From assembly GCF_000012885.1 (NCBI RefSeq), contig NC_007498.2, positions 3,194,001-3,258,000 of the forward strand: a DNA stretch of 64,000 nucleotides. The letters run 5' to 3'. Numbering within the stretch: the stretch's first letter is position 1; each line of letters opens with the position of its first letter. The position numbers were made by a program, and so were the translations under genes. This DNA is from Syntrophotalea carbinolica DSM 2380. GTDB taxonomy: Bacteria > Desulfobacterota > Desulfuromonadia > Desulfuromonadales > Syntrophotaleaceae. The notes beneath the pieces are model-generated. The model ran no database searches. It worked only from the letters and a program-made list of their open reading frames with translations, and was not told the origin of the DNA. Below are positions 25,503-36,537 of the stretch, piece after piece.

Positions 25503-26051
25503 TCAACCAAAATGGGTTGCCAGTTGGTGCCAGAGAATCACCAGCACCAGAACGATACCCAACCAGCAGGACAGAACATCGCCATGACGAACGGGGGGCG
25601 CGGCGGCCACCCTGCGAACATCATCGCTGATACTCTGCACCGGAACCCGGGAAAGCAACACCTCCACCAATTCTGCAAAACGATCATAAGCATTGGACAA
25701 AATAATGAAATCGTCTCCCGCGCAAAACGTCAAAAACACGCGCTTACGCATGACCAACGACTCCACAGCGCTCACATCGGAAAAGGCCAGCGTTCTGGTG
25801 CGCCCGAATCTATGCAAAACCATCCGGTCCGTATGCACCTCGAGCTTGCGGCTCACACTCGCCGCAAACAATGCGGCCACCACCAGAATGATAATACCAA
25901 GCATTCCGAGCTTGACTGCGGGCTCGCCTTGTACCAGACACACGATTTCCAGCACAACCAGCAACAGCAGCAGAAACCCCAGCGACCGCACAAAAACCCG
26001 GCGAATATTAAAAATCATCGGCGTCCGTTCCTTCACGGCAGACCTCTCCAT
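25503..26051 (-). CDS. membrane protein with PH-like domain
   Basis: The protein has 182 residues from ATG 26051 (GAGGG 8-9 nt upstream). A later Met at 26018 (MIFNIRR) with AAGGA is also possible. Two membrane helices (LGFLLLLLVVLEIVCLV, MLGIIILVVAALFAASV) are followed by a cytoplasmic beta-rich section (RKLEVHTDRMVLHRFGRTRT) that resembles bacterial PH domains. A last helix (GIVLVLVILWHQLA) ends the protein. Function unknown. It lies between moaC and the dksA-like gene on the same strand. Confidence 0.65.
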   Translation of the reverse strand: MERSAVKERTPMIFNIRRVFVRSLGFLLLLLVVLEIVCLVQGEPAVKLGMLGIIILVVAALFAASVSRKLEVHTDRMVLHRFGRTRTLAFSDVSAVESLVMRKRVFLTFCAGDDFIILSNAYDRFAELVEVLLSRVPVQSISDDVRRVAAAPPVRHGDVLSCWLGIVLVLVILWHQLATHFG

Positions 26052-26131
26052 CAAAAGCGCCCTCGGATTCCCTGGCAGCATAATCTAACAGGAAATGTCA
26101 GGCATGCAACAACCCGACGTTCCACCGTGCC

Positions 26132-26614
26132 TTATTCTTCTCGGATGAAGGTGCCGCTTTTACCGCCACGCTTTTCCATCAAGCGTATTTCACCCACAAC
26201 CATTTCCCTGTCGACCGCCTTGCACATATCGTAAATGGCCAGGCCGGCAGCCGCCACCGCTGTCAACGCTTCCATCTCGACCCCGGTCTGCCCCGTAACA
26301 CGCACCCGGGCTTCGATTTCAACCCTGCCCTGCCCCGGACAAGGCGTAAACTCAACAGACACGGAGGTGAGCAGCAGAGGATGACACAATGGTATCAAGT
26401 CGGATGTTTTTTTGGCTGCCATGATGCCGGCGATACGGGCCACCGCCCAGACATCCCCCTTGGCGGCCTCTCCGCTCATGATCAACTGCAGGGTCGACTC
26501 CTTCATACGGACCTCGCCCCGAGCGACCGCGATACGACCGGTGGCGGCCTTTTCACCGACTTCCACCATTACCGCCTTGCCGTTTTCGTCCAAATGGGTC
26601 AAACGCTCACTCAT
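26132..26614 (-). CDS. moaC: cyclic pyranopterin monophosphate synthase
   Basis: This 160-residue enzyme is full length, with [32 protein letters not shown] and the catalytic [10 protein letters not shown]. MoaC turns the MoaA product into cyclic pyranopterin monophosphate, the first stable molybdopterin precursor. Its ATG overlaps the stop of the PgaB-like hydrolase (TAATG), so translation is coupled to that gene. moaA itself lies about 6 kb away at 32529-33530 on the same strand but in another unit. Confidence 0.94.
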   Translation of the reverse strand: MSERLTHLDENGKAVMVEVGEKAATGRIAVARGEVRMKESTLQLIMSGEAAKGDVWAVARIAGIMAAKKTSDLIPLCHPLLLTSVSVEFTPCPGQGRVEIEARVRVTGQTGVEMEALTAVAAAGLAIYDMCKAVDREMVVGEIRLMEKRGGKSGTFIREE

Positions 26615-27801
26615 TATTCCTCCTCAGTACGATTCGATACCACACGGCCCTGTATCATCCCCAGGGAAGCGTGATAGGGAAAAAAAGCCAGACTTACCGG
26701 CCCGGCACGTTTCAGACTTTGCATAATACTGCGCAACTCACTACCAGCCACGTCTTCCGAACTGACAAAATCCCGCGCCTGCAATTTGAGCCATAACCCA
26801 GCCGGATCGCGGGTGCCGCGCACCCCGGAAACAGCCAGATCACCGACCTTTGCGATAGCTTCTTCGATAGATACCGACAACTCCGACGACATCTGCCTGT
26901 GATAGGCCATAATCGCCAGATAATCGAAATCGGCCTTAAGCGCAAGGCTGAAGTCCTGTGAAAACCAGGCCAGGCCATGGCGAGGCGCCGTCAGAACTTC
27001 ATAGGGCAAATTCAGAGCAAAAGGCAAATCCGGACGCACCCGCCGCGCAGCGGCCCGCACATCGGCGGCCAGCTGGAGTAATCGACGGTTTTTCCACCGC
27101 GCCCACACATAAAAAGATTCGCTCAATCTGCTGATGCGCACATCGCCGGCCGCATTCCGGCGAACCTCAGCATACAGCTGGTCGGGAGAGAAGATCCGTC
27201 CGGTATCGCGCAAGCAGGCACCCAGAGCGGCACTGGAAAACCCTTCGGTCTGGCGAAGCACCAGATCATCCTGCAACAACACGCCATCGATATCGTAACG
27301 TGCCAGATCCGCAAACAGAGTCCCAAGGCGCTGCTGCACCTCGATACGGAAAGGATCCAGCGCCTCGCAGGGCACGATCCGGGCACTGGCCGGATCGTAA
27401 CGCCGGCCCCCCAAGCTTTCAGCCCCGGGCAACGGCGTACTCAAGGTTGTCATCCAGGCAAACACCTTGAGCCCGGCGGCGTGACCCAGCGCGGTCAAAG
27501 AACCGAGTACATCGTCCACAACCGGAGCGGCATCGGTGGAAAAGTAGACCCCTGCAGGCACCCGCGGGTTACTGAAGGGATAGAAACGATCCCCAGGGCG
27601 CTGAAATACCCGCAGAACCACCGTATCGAGTCCCATGCGTCGCATGCGTGCGAACTCGGCAGCGACCTCCGGATAATTGCGACTGGGCAGGTAACTGACC
27701 TGGGCGGCCCGAATACGGGGGGCGGCTTGCGCCGGCAGCGCCGCCGGCACCAACAGCATCGTCAACACCATCAACGTAAGACGGCGCCAGAGCGATTTCA
27801 T
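26614..27801 (-). CDS. exported PgaB C-terminal-like glycoside hydrolase
   Basis: This 395-residue protein has a Sec signal peptide ([16 protein letters not shown]). The body resembles the C-terminal hydrolase domain of PgaB (GHL13): an early [12 protein letters not shown] strand, then KVFAWMTTL, and [14 protein letters not shown], where the paired Asp match the catalytic acids (compare DGVLFHDDAVL in pgaB at 60428-62350). [10 protein letters not shown] and FFPYHASLG also fit. It lacks the deacetylase half. It may cut or bind a periplasmic amino-sugar polymer. It overlaps radA by 4 bases and moaC by 1-3 bases, an odd operon for such an enzyme. Confidence 0.75.
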   Translation of the reverse strand: MKSLWRRLTLMVLTMLLVPAALPAQAAPRIRAAQVSYLPSRNYPEVAAEFARMRRMGLDTVVLRVFQRPGDRFYPFSNPRVPAGVYFSTDAAPVVDDVLGSLTALGHAAGLKVFAWMTTLSTPLPGAESLGGRRYDPASARIVPCEALDPFRIEVQQRLGTLFADLARYDIDGVLLQDDLVLRQTEGFSSAALGACLRDTGRIFSPDQLYAEVRRNAAGDVRISRLSESFYVWARWKNRRLLQLAADVRAAARRVRPDLPFALNLPYEVLTAPRHGLAWFSQDFSLALKADFDYLAIMAYHRQMSSELSVSIEEAIAKVGDLAVSGVRGTRDPAGLWLKLQARDFVSSEDVAGSELRSIMQSLKRAGPVSLAFFPYHASLGMIQGRVVSNRTEEE

Positions 27802-29153
27802 GCGAACACCTCGTCCAGGGCCTCTTCGACGCTGCGCACCCCGCGCAACTCCATGCCCGGCGGCGCTTCGACCGCTTTCAGGCAGCCGGCCGGCAGATAA
27901 CAGCGATCGAAGCCGAGACGAGCGGCCTCACGAACCCGCAATTCGGGGCGCGATACGGCCCGCACCTCTCCGGCCAGCCCGACCTCGCCGAACAGCATAA
28001 GCTTGCCGGGCACCGGGCGATTGAGATGACTGGATGCCAACGCGGCAATAACCCCCAGATCCGCTCCCGGCTCGGACAAACGGACGCCGCCGGCGACATT
28101 AAAAAAAATGTCCTGGCTGAGCATGGAAAGCCCGACCTTTTTTTCCAGCACCGCAACCAGCAGGGCCACCCGATTGGGGTCGATACCGATAGCGGTGCGG
28201 CGCGGCTGACCAAAGGTACTGACCGAAACCAGCGCCTGCAACTCAACCAGAATGGGGCGGCTGCCCTCCAGAGTCGGCACGACCACGCTCCCCGGGGCCC
28301 CTTCGGGGCGCTCGGCGAGAAACAATTCGGAAGGATTCGGCACTTCCGCCAGGCCCCCTTCTTTCATCTCGAAAACGCCGATTTCGTTGGTGGATCCGAA
28401 GCGGTTCTTGACCGCCCGCAGGATCCGATACGGATGCCCGGCATCGCCTTCGAAATAAAGGACCGTATCCACCATATGTTCCAGCATGCGCGGACCGGCA
28501 ATGGCGCCATCCTTGGTCACATGCCCGGTGATAAACGTCGACACGCCCTGCCCCTTGGCCAGATGCATCAGCCGCCCCGCGCATTCGCGCACCTGGCTTA
28601 CACTACCGGGAGCCGATTCGAGATCGCCGGTAAAAATAGTCTGAATGGAGTCGACCACAAGAAATCTGGGCTTGAGTTCGCGTACCCGCTCCAGAATGGT
28701 CTCGAGGGAGGTTTCAGGAACGAGAAACAGGTCCTTGGCGTTCACCCGCAGTCGTTCTCCCCGCATCTTGACCTGACGCGCAGACTCCTCGGCCGTCACA
28801 TACAGCACCGGCCCGATAGACGCCAGACTACCAACGGCCTGCAACAGCAGGGTCGACTTGCCGATACCGGGGTCGCCGCCGATAAGAACCAGCGAACCCG
28901 GCACCACGCCGCCGCCAAGAACGCGATCGAGTTCGGACAAACCGCACAAACAGCGCTCTTCTTCCGTTGTAGCCACATCGGAAAGCCGCTGCGGTGCGGT
29001 TGTCTGCGGCGCCCCCCCGCGACGCGACGCGGTCGGCGGTTCTCGGCGCTCCTCGACCATCACGTCCCACTGGCCGCAGTCAGGACACTTTCCAAGCCAT
29101 TTCAGACTCTGGTAGCCGCATTGCTGACAGATATAAAAAGTTTTTGCTTTCAA
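27798..29153 (-). CDS. radA: DNA repair protein RadA/Sms
   Basis: The protein has 451 residues when begun at a TTG (giving KAKTFYICQQCGY, the family norm), with GGGAG 9 nt upstream. Upstream in-frame ATGs lack ribosome sites. The N-terminal zinc finger is CQQCG and CPDCG, Walker A is GGDPGIGKSTLLLQ, and the RadA-specific VKNRFGSTNEIG is intact. The C-terminus is the Lon-like domain (GVRLSEPGADLGVIAAL). RadA drives branch migration in recombination. Its stop overlaps the start of the hydrolase gene (ATGA). Confidence 0.93.
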   Translation of the reverse strand: MKAKTFYICQQCGYQSLKWLGKCPDCGQWDVMVEERREPPTASRRGGAPQTTAPQRLSDVATTEEERCLCGLSELDRVLGGGVVPGSLVLIGGDPGIGKSTLLLQAVGSLASIGPVLYVTAEESARQVKMRGERLRVNAKDLFLVPETSLETILERVRELKPRFLVVDSIQTIFTGDLESAPGSVSQVRECAGRLMHLAKGQGVSTFITGHVTKDGAIAGPRMLEHMVDTVLYFEGDAGHPYRILRAVKNRFGSTNEIGVFEMKEGGLAEVPNPSELFLAERPEGAPGSVVVPTLEGSRPILVELQALVSVSTFGQPRRTAIGIDPNRVALLVAVLEKKVGLSMLSQDIFFNVAGGVRLSEPGADLGVIAALASSHLNRPVPGKLMLFGEVGLAGEVRAVSRPELRVREAARLGFDRCYLPAGCLKAVEAPPGMELRGVRSVEEALDEVFA

Positions 29154-29262
29154 ACGTCGTTCTCCCGATTTGGGCGCCATTCTATGGTCTTTACCCCCCG
29201 GTGTCAATGACGCCTTGCCGCCTGGTCGCCGTCATCTGCGACCGCCGAGAGCAAGCTGTGGG

Positions 29263-29292
29263 TGGACTGAAATCCCGGTTATCTGCTATATT
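29263..29292 (+). promoter_or_regulatory. putative promoter of glcD
   Basis: TGGACT and TATATT are 18 bp apart. A terminator-like hairpin lies 20 bases further on, between this promoter and the glcD start. Confidence 0.4.
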
Positions 29293-29311
29293 GGTTCTTT
29301 TATTGGTCAAC

Positions 29312-29337
29312 AGGCCCAGGTCGCTCCGGGCCTTTTT
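29312..29337 (+). terminator. leader terminator/attenuator before glcD
   Basis: AGGCCCAGG and CCGGGCCT pair over 8 bp with one bulged A and a 5-nt loop, followed by TTTTTAT. It faces the plus strand 70 bases before glcD, so it would either end an incoming transcript or attenuate glcD. A second hairpin, GTTCGG/CCGAAC, follows at 29354-29372. Confidence 0.5.
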
Positions 29338-29406
29338 ATCATCCGTTGGTGTTGTTCGGGCGATCACCGAACAAAAACCACTCAGTCGAAGGGCACGTTA
29401 CAAGCC

Positions 29407-30792
29407 ATGCTGGAAAAACGCATTATCGCCATTTTGCAGGATATTGTCGGTAAAGAATATGTCTCCACCGAGCAAGCCGACCGCATTTGTTATTCCTACG
29501 ACGCCACACAGCAGCAGTTCAACCCCGATGTGGTCGTCCGCCCCGCCGATGCCGAGCAGATCAGTCTTATTTTAAAGATGGCCAACGCGGAAAAAATCCC
29601 CGTTTACCCGCGCGGCGCGGCCAGCGGTTTTACCGGTGGCAGCGTGCCGATCAAAGGGGGGATCGCCCTGGTGCTGACCCGCCTGAACCGTATTCTGCGC
29701 ATCGACCAGGACAATCTCATCGCCGAGGTGGAGCCGGGGGTCATCACCGCCACTCTGCAAAAGGCCGTCGAAGAGGTCGGGCTGTTTTACCCACCCGACC
29801 CGGCCTCCCTGAAATTCAGCACCCTGGGCGGCAATGTCGCCGAATGCGCCGGCGGACCGCGCTGTGTCAAATACGGCGTCACCAAAGATTACGTGCTCGG
29901 CATGGAAGTCGTCACTCCCCAGGGGGATATCATCCGCACCGGGGGGGAAACCATGAAAGGGGTCGTCGGCTACGACCTGACCAAGCTGATGGTCGGCTGC
30001 GAAGGCACCCTGGGGGTCATTACCAAAATCATCCTCAAGCTGATACCGAAGCCCGAAGCCAAGAAAACCATGCTGGTGATGTTCGATTCCATCGACGGTG
30101 CGGCTCAAGCCGTTTCCAGCATCATTCGCGGCAAAATCATCCCCACCACCCTTGAGTTCATGGATGCCACCGCCCTGGCCTGCGTGCGTCAGAACGCCGA
30201 CCTCGACATTCCGGACGCCGCCCGGGCAGTGCTGATCATCGAAGTCGACGGCGAGCGCGAACTGCTCGAACGCCAGGCCGCCCGGATTATGGATATCGCG
30301 TCACCGCTGGGTGTGGTACATACCCGGGTTGCAGTCAGCGACGAGGAAAGCGAGCAGATCTGGCAGGTACGACGCAGCGTCTCGCCGAGCCTGCGCAAGG
30401 TCAACCCCGACAAATACAACGAAGACATCTGCGTGCCCCGCAGCAAATTGCCGGACATGATCCGGGCCATCGAGGCCATTTCCAAGCGCCTGGAAATCCC
30501 TATCGTAAACTTCGGCCACGCCGGGGATGGCAATATCCATGTCAACATCATGGTCAACCGTGCCATCGAAGGCCACGAAGAGAAAGCCGAGACAGCCATC
30601 CGCGACATTTTCGCCAAGACCCTGGAACTGGGTGGCACCATGAGCGGCGAGCATGGCGTTGGCACCAGCAAGGCACCCTACATCCCCATGGAACTCGATG
30701 TGGCCACGATCGCCTACATGAAAGCCATCAAGCGCGCCCTCGACCCGAACAACATTCTCAATCCGGGCAAAATCTTTCTGGAAGACCAGTAA
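29407..30792 (+). CDS. glcD: FAD-linked glycolate/D-lactate dehydrogenase subunit
   Basis: This 461-residue flavoprotein is of the GlcD/D-lactate dehydrogenase family. The FAD-binding segment is visible as VYPRGAASGFTGGSVPIKGG, YPPDPASLKFSTLGGNVAE and VGCEGTLGVITKI. The C-terminal cap has VNFGHAGDGNIHVNIMV and SGEHGVGTSKAPYIP. It oxidises a 2-hydroxy acid (D-lactate or glycolate) and passes electrons to the iron-sulphur partner encoded next. The ribosome site is weak (AAGGG at 13 nt). Confidence 0.9.
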   Translation: MLEKRIIAILQDIVGKEYVSTEQADRICYSYDATQQQFNPDVVVRPADAEQISLILKMANAEKIPVYPRGAASGFTGGSVPIKGGIALVLTRLNRILRIDQDNLIAEVEPGVITATLQKAVEEVGLFYPPDPASLKFSTLGGNVAECAGGPRCVKYGVTKDYVLGMEVVTPQGDIIRTGGETMKGVVGYDLTKLMVGCEGTLGVITKIILKLIPKPEAKKTMLVMFDSIDGAAQAVSSIIRGKIIPTTLEFMDATALACVRQNADLDIPDAARAVLIIEVDGERELLERQAARIMDIASPLGVVHTRVAVSDEESEQIWQVRRSVSPSLRKVNPDKYNEDICVPRSKLPDMIRAIEAISKRLEIPIVNFGHAGDGNIHVNIMVNRAIEGHEEKAETAIRDIFAKTLELGGTMSGEHGVGTSKAPYIPMELDVATIAYMKAIKRALDPNNILNPGKIFLEDQ

Positions 30793-30865
30793 ACAGCCCA
30801 CGCCAAGGATTGTCTGACACGAGAGCATAACATCACGCGGCCCGACCGCGTCATCTGGATAGCAA

Positions 30866-32137
30866 ATGAGCAAACATCAGGAAATAGAAGCATACCGGCA
30901 ACAACTCCGGGAATGCGTTAAATGCGGAACCTGCCGGGCACACTGCCCGGTTTTCAAAGAGGTGCAATCGGAAGCGGTGGTGGCGCGAGGTAAAATATCC
31001 CTCGCCCAAGCCCTGCTGGACGGAAAAATCGACCTCGACCGGCACCTTCTCAGCGATATCTCCCAGTGCCTGGCTTGCGGCCGCTGTGTAAAGGATTGTC
31101 CCAACCAGGTTCCTACGGATGAAATCATCCTGGCCCTGCGACGACGGATCGGCCGTGAAAAGGGGCTGACCCTGTTCGGTCGCGGCGTGTCCACGGTGCT
31201 GCAGCGCCCATGGCTGATGAACCTGCTGACGCGCCTCGGACGCATGTTCTCCTGGCTGGCGTTCCGCAAGGTTCCCCAGGGCAGCGGCCTGCGGCTGCGT
31301 TTTCCCGCGCCGTACATCAGCCGCGATCGCACCATTCCGGCGATTGCGCCCCAAGCTTTCCGCCAAAGCCATCCCGAGTTCATCGCCGGGGATCCGGATA
31401 AACCGCTGGTCACCTTCTTTACCGGCTGCATGATCAACTACATGCTGCCCGAGATCGGCGACAGCGTACTGGCGGCCCTGCAAAGCCTTGGCGCCAACAT
31501 TCTTATTCCCAAAGACCAGGGCTGTTGCGGCCTGCCGGCTCTATGCGCTGGAGATGGCGCAGGAGCAGCCCGCCTGGCGGATCGCAACCTTGACGCTCTT
31601 ACGGCCCACAAAGCCGACGTCATCATCACCGCCTGCGCTTCCTGCCATAGCGGCCTGACCAAACATTTCCGCAGCCTTGGGCCGGACCACGCGCAACTGG
31701 CGGATAAAGTCATGGACATTCATGAATTCCTGCTTCAGCAAGGCTTTGTGGAAAAACTCGAGCAACTGCCACGCCGGAACAATCCGCAACCGGTTGCCTA
31801 CCACGTCCCTTGCCACCTGCGCCAAGCCGGTCTCAAAGAGGCACCCCGTCAACTGCTGGCGGCGCTTCCCTCGGTTCGCCTGGTTGAGATGAAAAACGCC
31901 GACTCCTGTTGCGGCCTCGGCGGAACCTTCTCCGTCTACCATTACGATATCAGCAAGAAACTGGGAGCCTTAAAAGCCGAGGGCATACGCGATAGCGAAG
32001 CCGAGGTGGTGGCTACAGCCTGTCCCGGATGCATCATGCAGCTGCAGGACACCCTCAATCATGCCGGTTTGCCGCAGCAGGTATGTCATGTTCTGGAAAT
32101 GGTGGCAGCGGACCTTAAAAATGCCGAGCCGCAATAA
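30866..32137 (+). CDS. glcF: iron-sulphur subunit of glycolate/D-lactate oxidase
   Basis: This 423-residue protein has two N-terminal [4Fe-4S] motifs (CVKCGTCRAHCPV and CLACGRCVKDCPN) and two CCG domains (CCGLPALCAGD and CCGLGGTFSVYHYD) that bind a further cluster. It accepts electrons from the GlcD-type subunit, encoded 73 bases upstream, and delivers them to the membrane pool. The next gene, a small trihaem cytochrome, may receive them here. Confidence 0.9.
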   Translation: MSKHQEIEAYRQQLRECVKCGTCRAHCPVFKEVQSEAVVARGKISLAQALLDGKIDLDRHLLSDISQCLACGRCVKDCPNQVPTDEIILALRRRIGREKGLTLFGRGVSTVLQRPWLMNLLTRLGRMFSWLAFRKVPQGSGLRLRFPAPYISRDRTIPAIAPQAFRQSHPEFIAGDPDKPLVTFFTGCMINYMLPEIGDSVLAALQSLGANILIPKDQGCCGLPALCAGDGAGAARLADRNLDALTAHKADVIITACASCHSGLTKHFRSLGPDHAQLADKVMDIHEFLLQQGFVEKLEQLPRRNNPQPVAYHVPCHLRQAGLKEAPRQLLAALPSVRLVEMKNADSCCGLGGTFSVYHYDISKKLGALKAEGIRDSEAEVVATACPGCIMQLQDTLNHAGLPQQVCHVLEMVAADLKNAEPQ

Positions 32138-32177
32138 GCACACCGGTCGAACGGGAAGCCCCGGAGGGAGAGAGGTC

Positions 32178-32498
32178 ATGAAAAAACTGGCAGCGTGGGG
32201 AGTATTCTTCGTGGTTGCGGGATGGGCCGCTTCGGTACTGGCCGTACCGGCCCATCGTTCCCTCACCTACCACGGTGGGGACAGCGGCCCGGTCATCTTT
32301 CAGGGAAAAACCCATCGGCAAGGCTGCAGCGAATGCCATCGGGCGGGCATTTTTCCCGTGATGCGGCAAGGTTCCGAAACCATCACCATGAAAAAAATTG
32401 ATGAGGGCGCGCAATGCGGGGCCTGCCATAACGGACAACAGGCGTTTTCCAGCGAAGGCAACTGCACACGCTGCCATCAAACAGGGGAAAAACGCTAA
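32178..32498 (+). CDS. small exported c7-type trihaem cytochrome
   Basis: This 106-residue protein has a signal peptide (AWGVFFVVAGWAASVLA) and three haem sites: CSECH, CGACH and CTRCH. Spacing and the AGIFPVM segment fit the c7-type trihaem domain common in Desulfuromonadales. GAGAGAGG precedes the ATG. It follows glcF by 40 bases and probably shares its transcript, suggesting periplasmic electron transfer from hydroxy-acid oxidation, although glcDF themselves face the cytoplasm. Confidence 0.85.
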   Translation: MKKLAAWGVFFVVAGWAASVLAVPAHRSLTYHGGDSGPVIFQGKTHRQGCSECHRAGIFPVMRQGSETITMKKIDEGAQCGACHNGQQAFSSEGNCTRCHQTGEKR

Positions 32499-32528
32499 CC
32501 GACAGGGGTCGAGCGGTGGCGCGAAACC

Positions 32529-33530
32529 TCAGCCGCCGATGCCATGCATGCGGCGCTTGCCCTGCCGGAAATCTTTTTCTCCGATGTGATGACGCTCCGG
32601 CTTGGCGCAGGCGGCGTTACGCATGATCTCTTCCAGCTCCGCATCGCTGGCATTACGCCGCAAGGCGGTGCGCAGGTCGATCTCCTCGGTGGAAAACAGG
32701 CAGGGGCGGATGCGGCCGTCGGCGGTAATACGCATACGATTGCATTCGCCACAAAAGTGCTCGGAGACCGCGGGAATAACGCCAATGTGCCCCGGACTGT
32801 CGGGGAAGTGGAACATGCGCGCCGGACCGGCCGGCCCCTGGCGCAGTTCGGGAACCAGCTTGCCGACCTTTTCCAAAGCTTTGATAATTTCGGCGGCCGG
32901 GAACATATTTTCGGGTGTGTACTCCAGCCCCCCGCTGACGGGCATGAATTCTATGAAACGAATGGCCCAGGGCTGATCCAGGGTCAAACGGGCAAAATCG
33001 GCGATTTCATCCTCGTTGACACCACGAATCGGCACCATGTTGATCTTCAGTGGGGTAAGGCCAACGGCCTCGGCGGCATGCAACCCCTCCAGAACCTTTT
33101 GCAGGCCGGTACGCCGGGTTATCTGTTTAAAGCGGTCCTCGCGCAAAGTATCGAGGCTGACATTGACCCGGCTTAGACCGGCCTTGCGCAAGTCGGCGGC
33201 CATGTCCGCCAGCAGAATACCGTTGGTGGTAAGGGTAACCTCGACCGACTCGGAAATGGAGGTCATTTCCTGAATAAATCCGACAATGCCCTTGCGCACC
33301 AGGGGTTCACCACCGGTGATACGAACTTTTTTAACCCCGCAGCGCACAGCCACCGCCACCACCCGCAGCATTTCCTCGTACGAGAGGACATCGGTGTGAC
33401 TGACGGTGTCAACCCCTTCGGCCGGCATACAATAACGGCAGCGCAGGTTGCAACGATCGGTTACCGAAAGGCGCAGATACTCTACGGTACGCCCATAGTT
33501 ATCCTGCAAAGTTTTTTTTGTCTTTTTCAC
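32529..33530 (-). CDS. moaA: GTP 3',8-cyclase
   Basis: This 333-residue radical-SAM enzyme has Cys 27, 31 and 34 in TDRCNLRCRYCMPAEG binding the first [4Fe-4S] cluster. The second set is in FCGECNRMRITADGRIRPC near residue 260. The C-terminus ends with a glycine pair (MHGIGG), as required for activity in this family. It converts GTP to the precursor used by MoaC. The gene is convergent with the cytochrome gene and divergent from the PP-loop gene. Confidence 0.94.
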   Translation of the reverse strand: MKKTKKTLQDNYGRTVEYLRLSVTDRCNLRCRYCMPAEGVDTVSHTDVLSYEEMLRVVAVAVRCGVKKVRITGGEPLVRKGIVGFIQEMTSISESVEVTLTTNGILLADMAADLRKAGLSRVNVSLDTLREDRFKQITRRTGLQKVLEGLHAAEAVGLTPLKINMVPIRGVNEDEIADFARLTLDQPWAIRFIEFMPVSGGLEYTPENMFPAAEIIKALEKVGKLVPELRQGPAGPARMFHFPDSPGHIGVIPAVSEHFCGECNRMRITADGRIRPCLFSTEEIDLRTALRRNASDAELEEIMRNAACAKPERHHIGEKDFRQGKRRMHGIGG

Positions 33531-33751
33531 GATGACACTTTCCCTGGCAATTCAAATATCGTATACAAAAATGAAACCACGTTTTATCCCCATTGACTAA
33601 GATTACCACCAACAAGCGTAGCAGGGCAAGGGGTATGGATAAAGGGGCGTATGATACCCCGCTGTACAGAAAACCACCCGGCCGCTAACAACATACGGCT
33701 TTTTTATCCGTCGCTGATACGCATAAAGACTTTTCGGAGGTTTATTTCACC

Positions 33752-34729
33752 ATGAGCAAAGCACTTGGCCTTATTTCCGGAGGCCTCGACAGCACGCTGG
33801 CAGCCCTGACCCTCAAACAACAGGGGGTGGATGTTACCGGCATCGTCTTCGTCACACCTTTTTTTGGTGCGGCCCGCGCACGCCAGGCCGCCCGGCAGAT
33901 CGATATGCCTTTAATCGTTGAGGAAATTGGCGAGATCCACCTTGACGTATTGAAAAACCCCCGTTACGGCTACGGCAAAAACCTCAACCCCTGCATCGAC
34001 TGCCACGCCCTCATGTTCCGCCTGGCAGCCCGCCACATCCACAACGGCGAGTATGATTTCCTTTTTTCCGGCGAGGTGCTCGGCCAACGCCCCATGAGCC
34101 AGAACTTCAACGCCCTGCAAGCAGTGGCCAAACATGCCGACTGCGCGGATATCATTTTGCGGCCCTTATGCGCAAAGTTGCTGCCCGTAACCCCCATGGA
34201 AGAAAAGGGGCTGGTGGATCGCGAACAGCTTCTCGACATCCAGGGGCGTTCACGCAAGCGCCAGGAACAGTATGCGCGCCAGTGGGGACTGACCGAATAT
34301 CCGGGCTCCGGAGGCGGCTGCCTGCTGACTGAAAAATCCTTCACCGGCAAGCTTCGCGACCTGCTCGATCACCAGCCCGATTGTACCGTGCATGATGTCG
34401 AACTCCTCAAACTCGGTCGCCAGTTCCGCCTGTCGAACTCGGCCAAGTTGACCCTGGGCCGCGACCAGCAAGGCAACGAAGCGCTTCAGGCGGCCTTGCG
34501 GCCGGAATACACCCTGCTGCATGCCACCGGCTTTCGCGGCCCGACCGGCCTGGTGAGCGGTACCCCAACCGAAGCGGATCTCAATCTGGCCGCCGCCATC
34601 GTGGCCGGCTACGGTAAAGGACGCGAGGAGGCCTCGGTCTGCGTACGCCTGCAACAGAACGATACGGAACGTATTATGGAAGTCGCCCCCCTGAGCCAGG
34701 ACCGCATCATCCTGTTACAGATCCTTTAA
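33752..34729 (+). CDS. PP-loop ATPase (MnmA/ThiI-like) with C-terminal NFACT-R-like domain
   Basis: This 325-residue protein starts with an ATP-pyrophosphatase loop (GLISGGLDSTLAALTL). NPCIDCHALM holds a CxxC like the thiolation site of MnmA-type enzymes, and SGEVLGQRPMSQN follows. The last 110 residues (LLKLGRQFRLSNSAKLTLGR, then LHATGFRGPTGLVSG) resemble the NFACT-R (DUF814) domain found in RNA-binding proteins. Together they suggest thiolation or another adenylation-dependent change of an RNA. True MnmA has a different C-terminus, so the target is unknown. GGAGG precedes the start. Confidence 0.7.
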   Translation: MSKALGLISGGLDSTLAALTLKQQGVDVTGIVFVTPFFGAARARQAARQIDMPLIVEEIGEIHLDVLKNPRYGYGKNLNPCIDCHALMFRLAARHIHNGEYDFLFSGEVLGQRPMSQNFNALQAVAKHADCADIILRPLCAKLLPVTPMEEKGLVDREQLLDIQGRSRKRQEQYARQWGLTEYPGSGGGCLLTEKSFTGKLRDLLDHQPDCTVHDVELLKLGRQFRLSNSAKLTLGRDQQGNEALQAALRPEYTLLHATGFRGPTGLVSGTPTEADLNLAAAIVAGYGKGREEASVCVRLQQNDTERIMEVAPLSQDRIILLQIL

Positions 34730-34773
34730 TCCTTAATAGATTCATCCTTCGATAACCGAAGGACGTACAACGC

Positions 34774-34807
34774 AAAAAGCCCCCCGGATCACTCCGGGGG
34801 GCTTTTT
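34774..34807. terminator. perfect bidirectional terminator
   Basis: AAAAAGCCCCCCGGA and TCCGGGGGGCTTTTT pair over 15 bp with a TCAC loop and T tracts on both strands, between the convergent PP-loop and groEL genes. Confidence 0.92.
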
Positions 34808-34837
34808 TTGCTTTTCAGGCTGCCAGAGGCAAACGGC

Positions 34838-36499
<1,662 letters not shown>

Positions 36500-36537
36500 T
36501 TATCCTCCTTTGGATAGCTTGACTGGTAAGAATCTAA

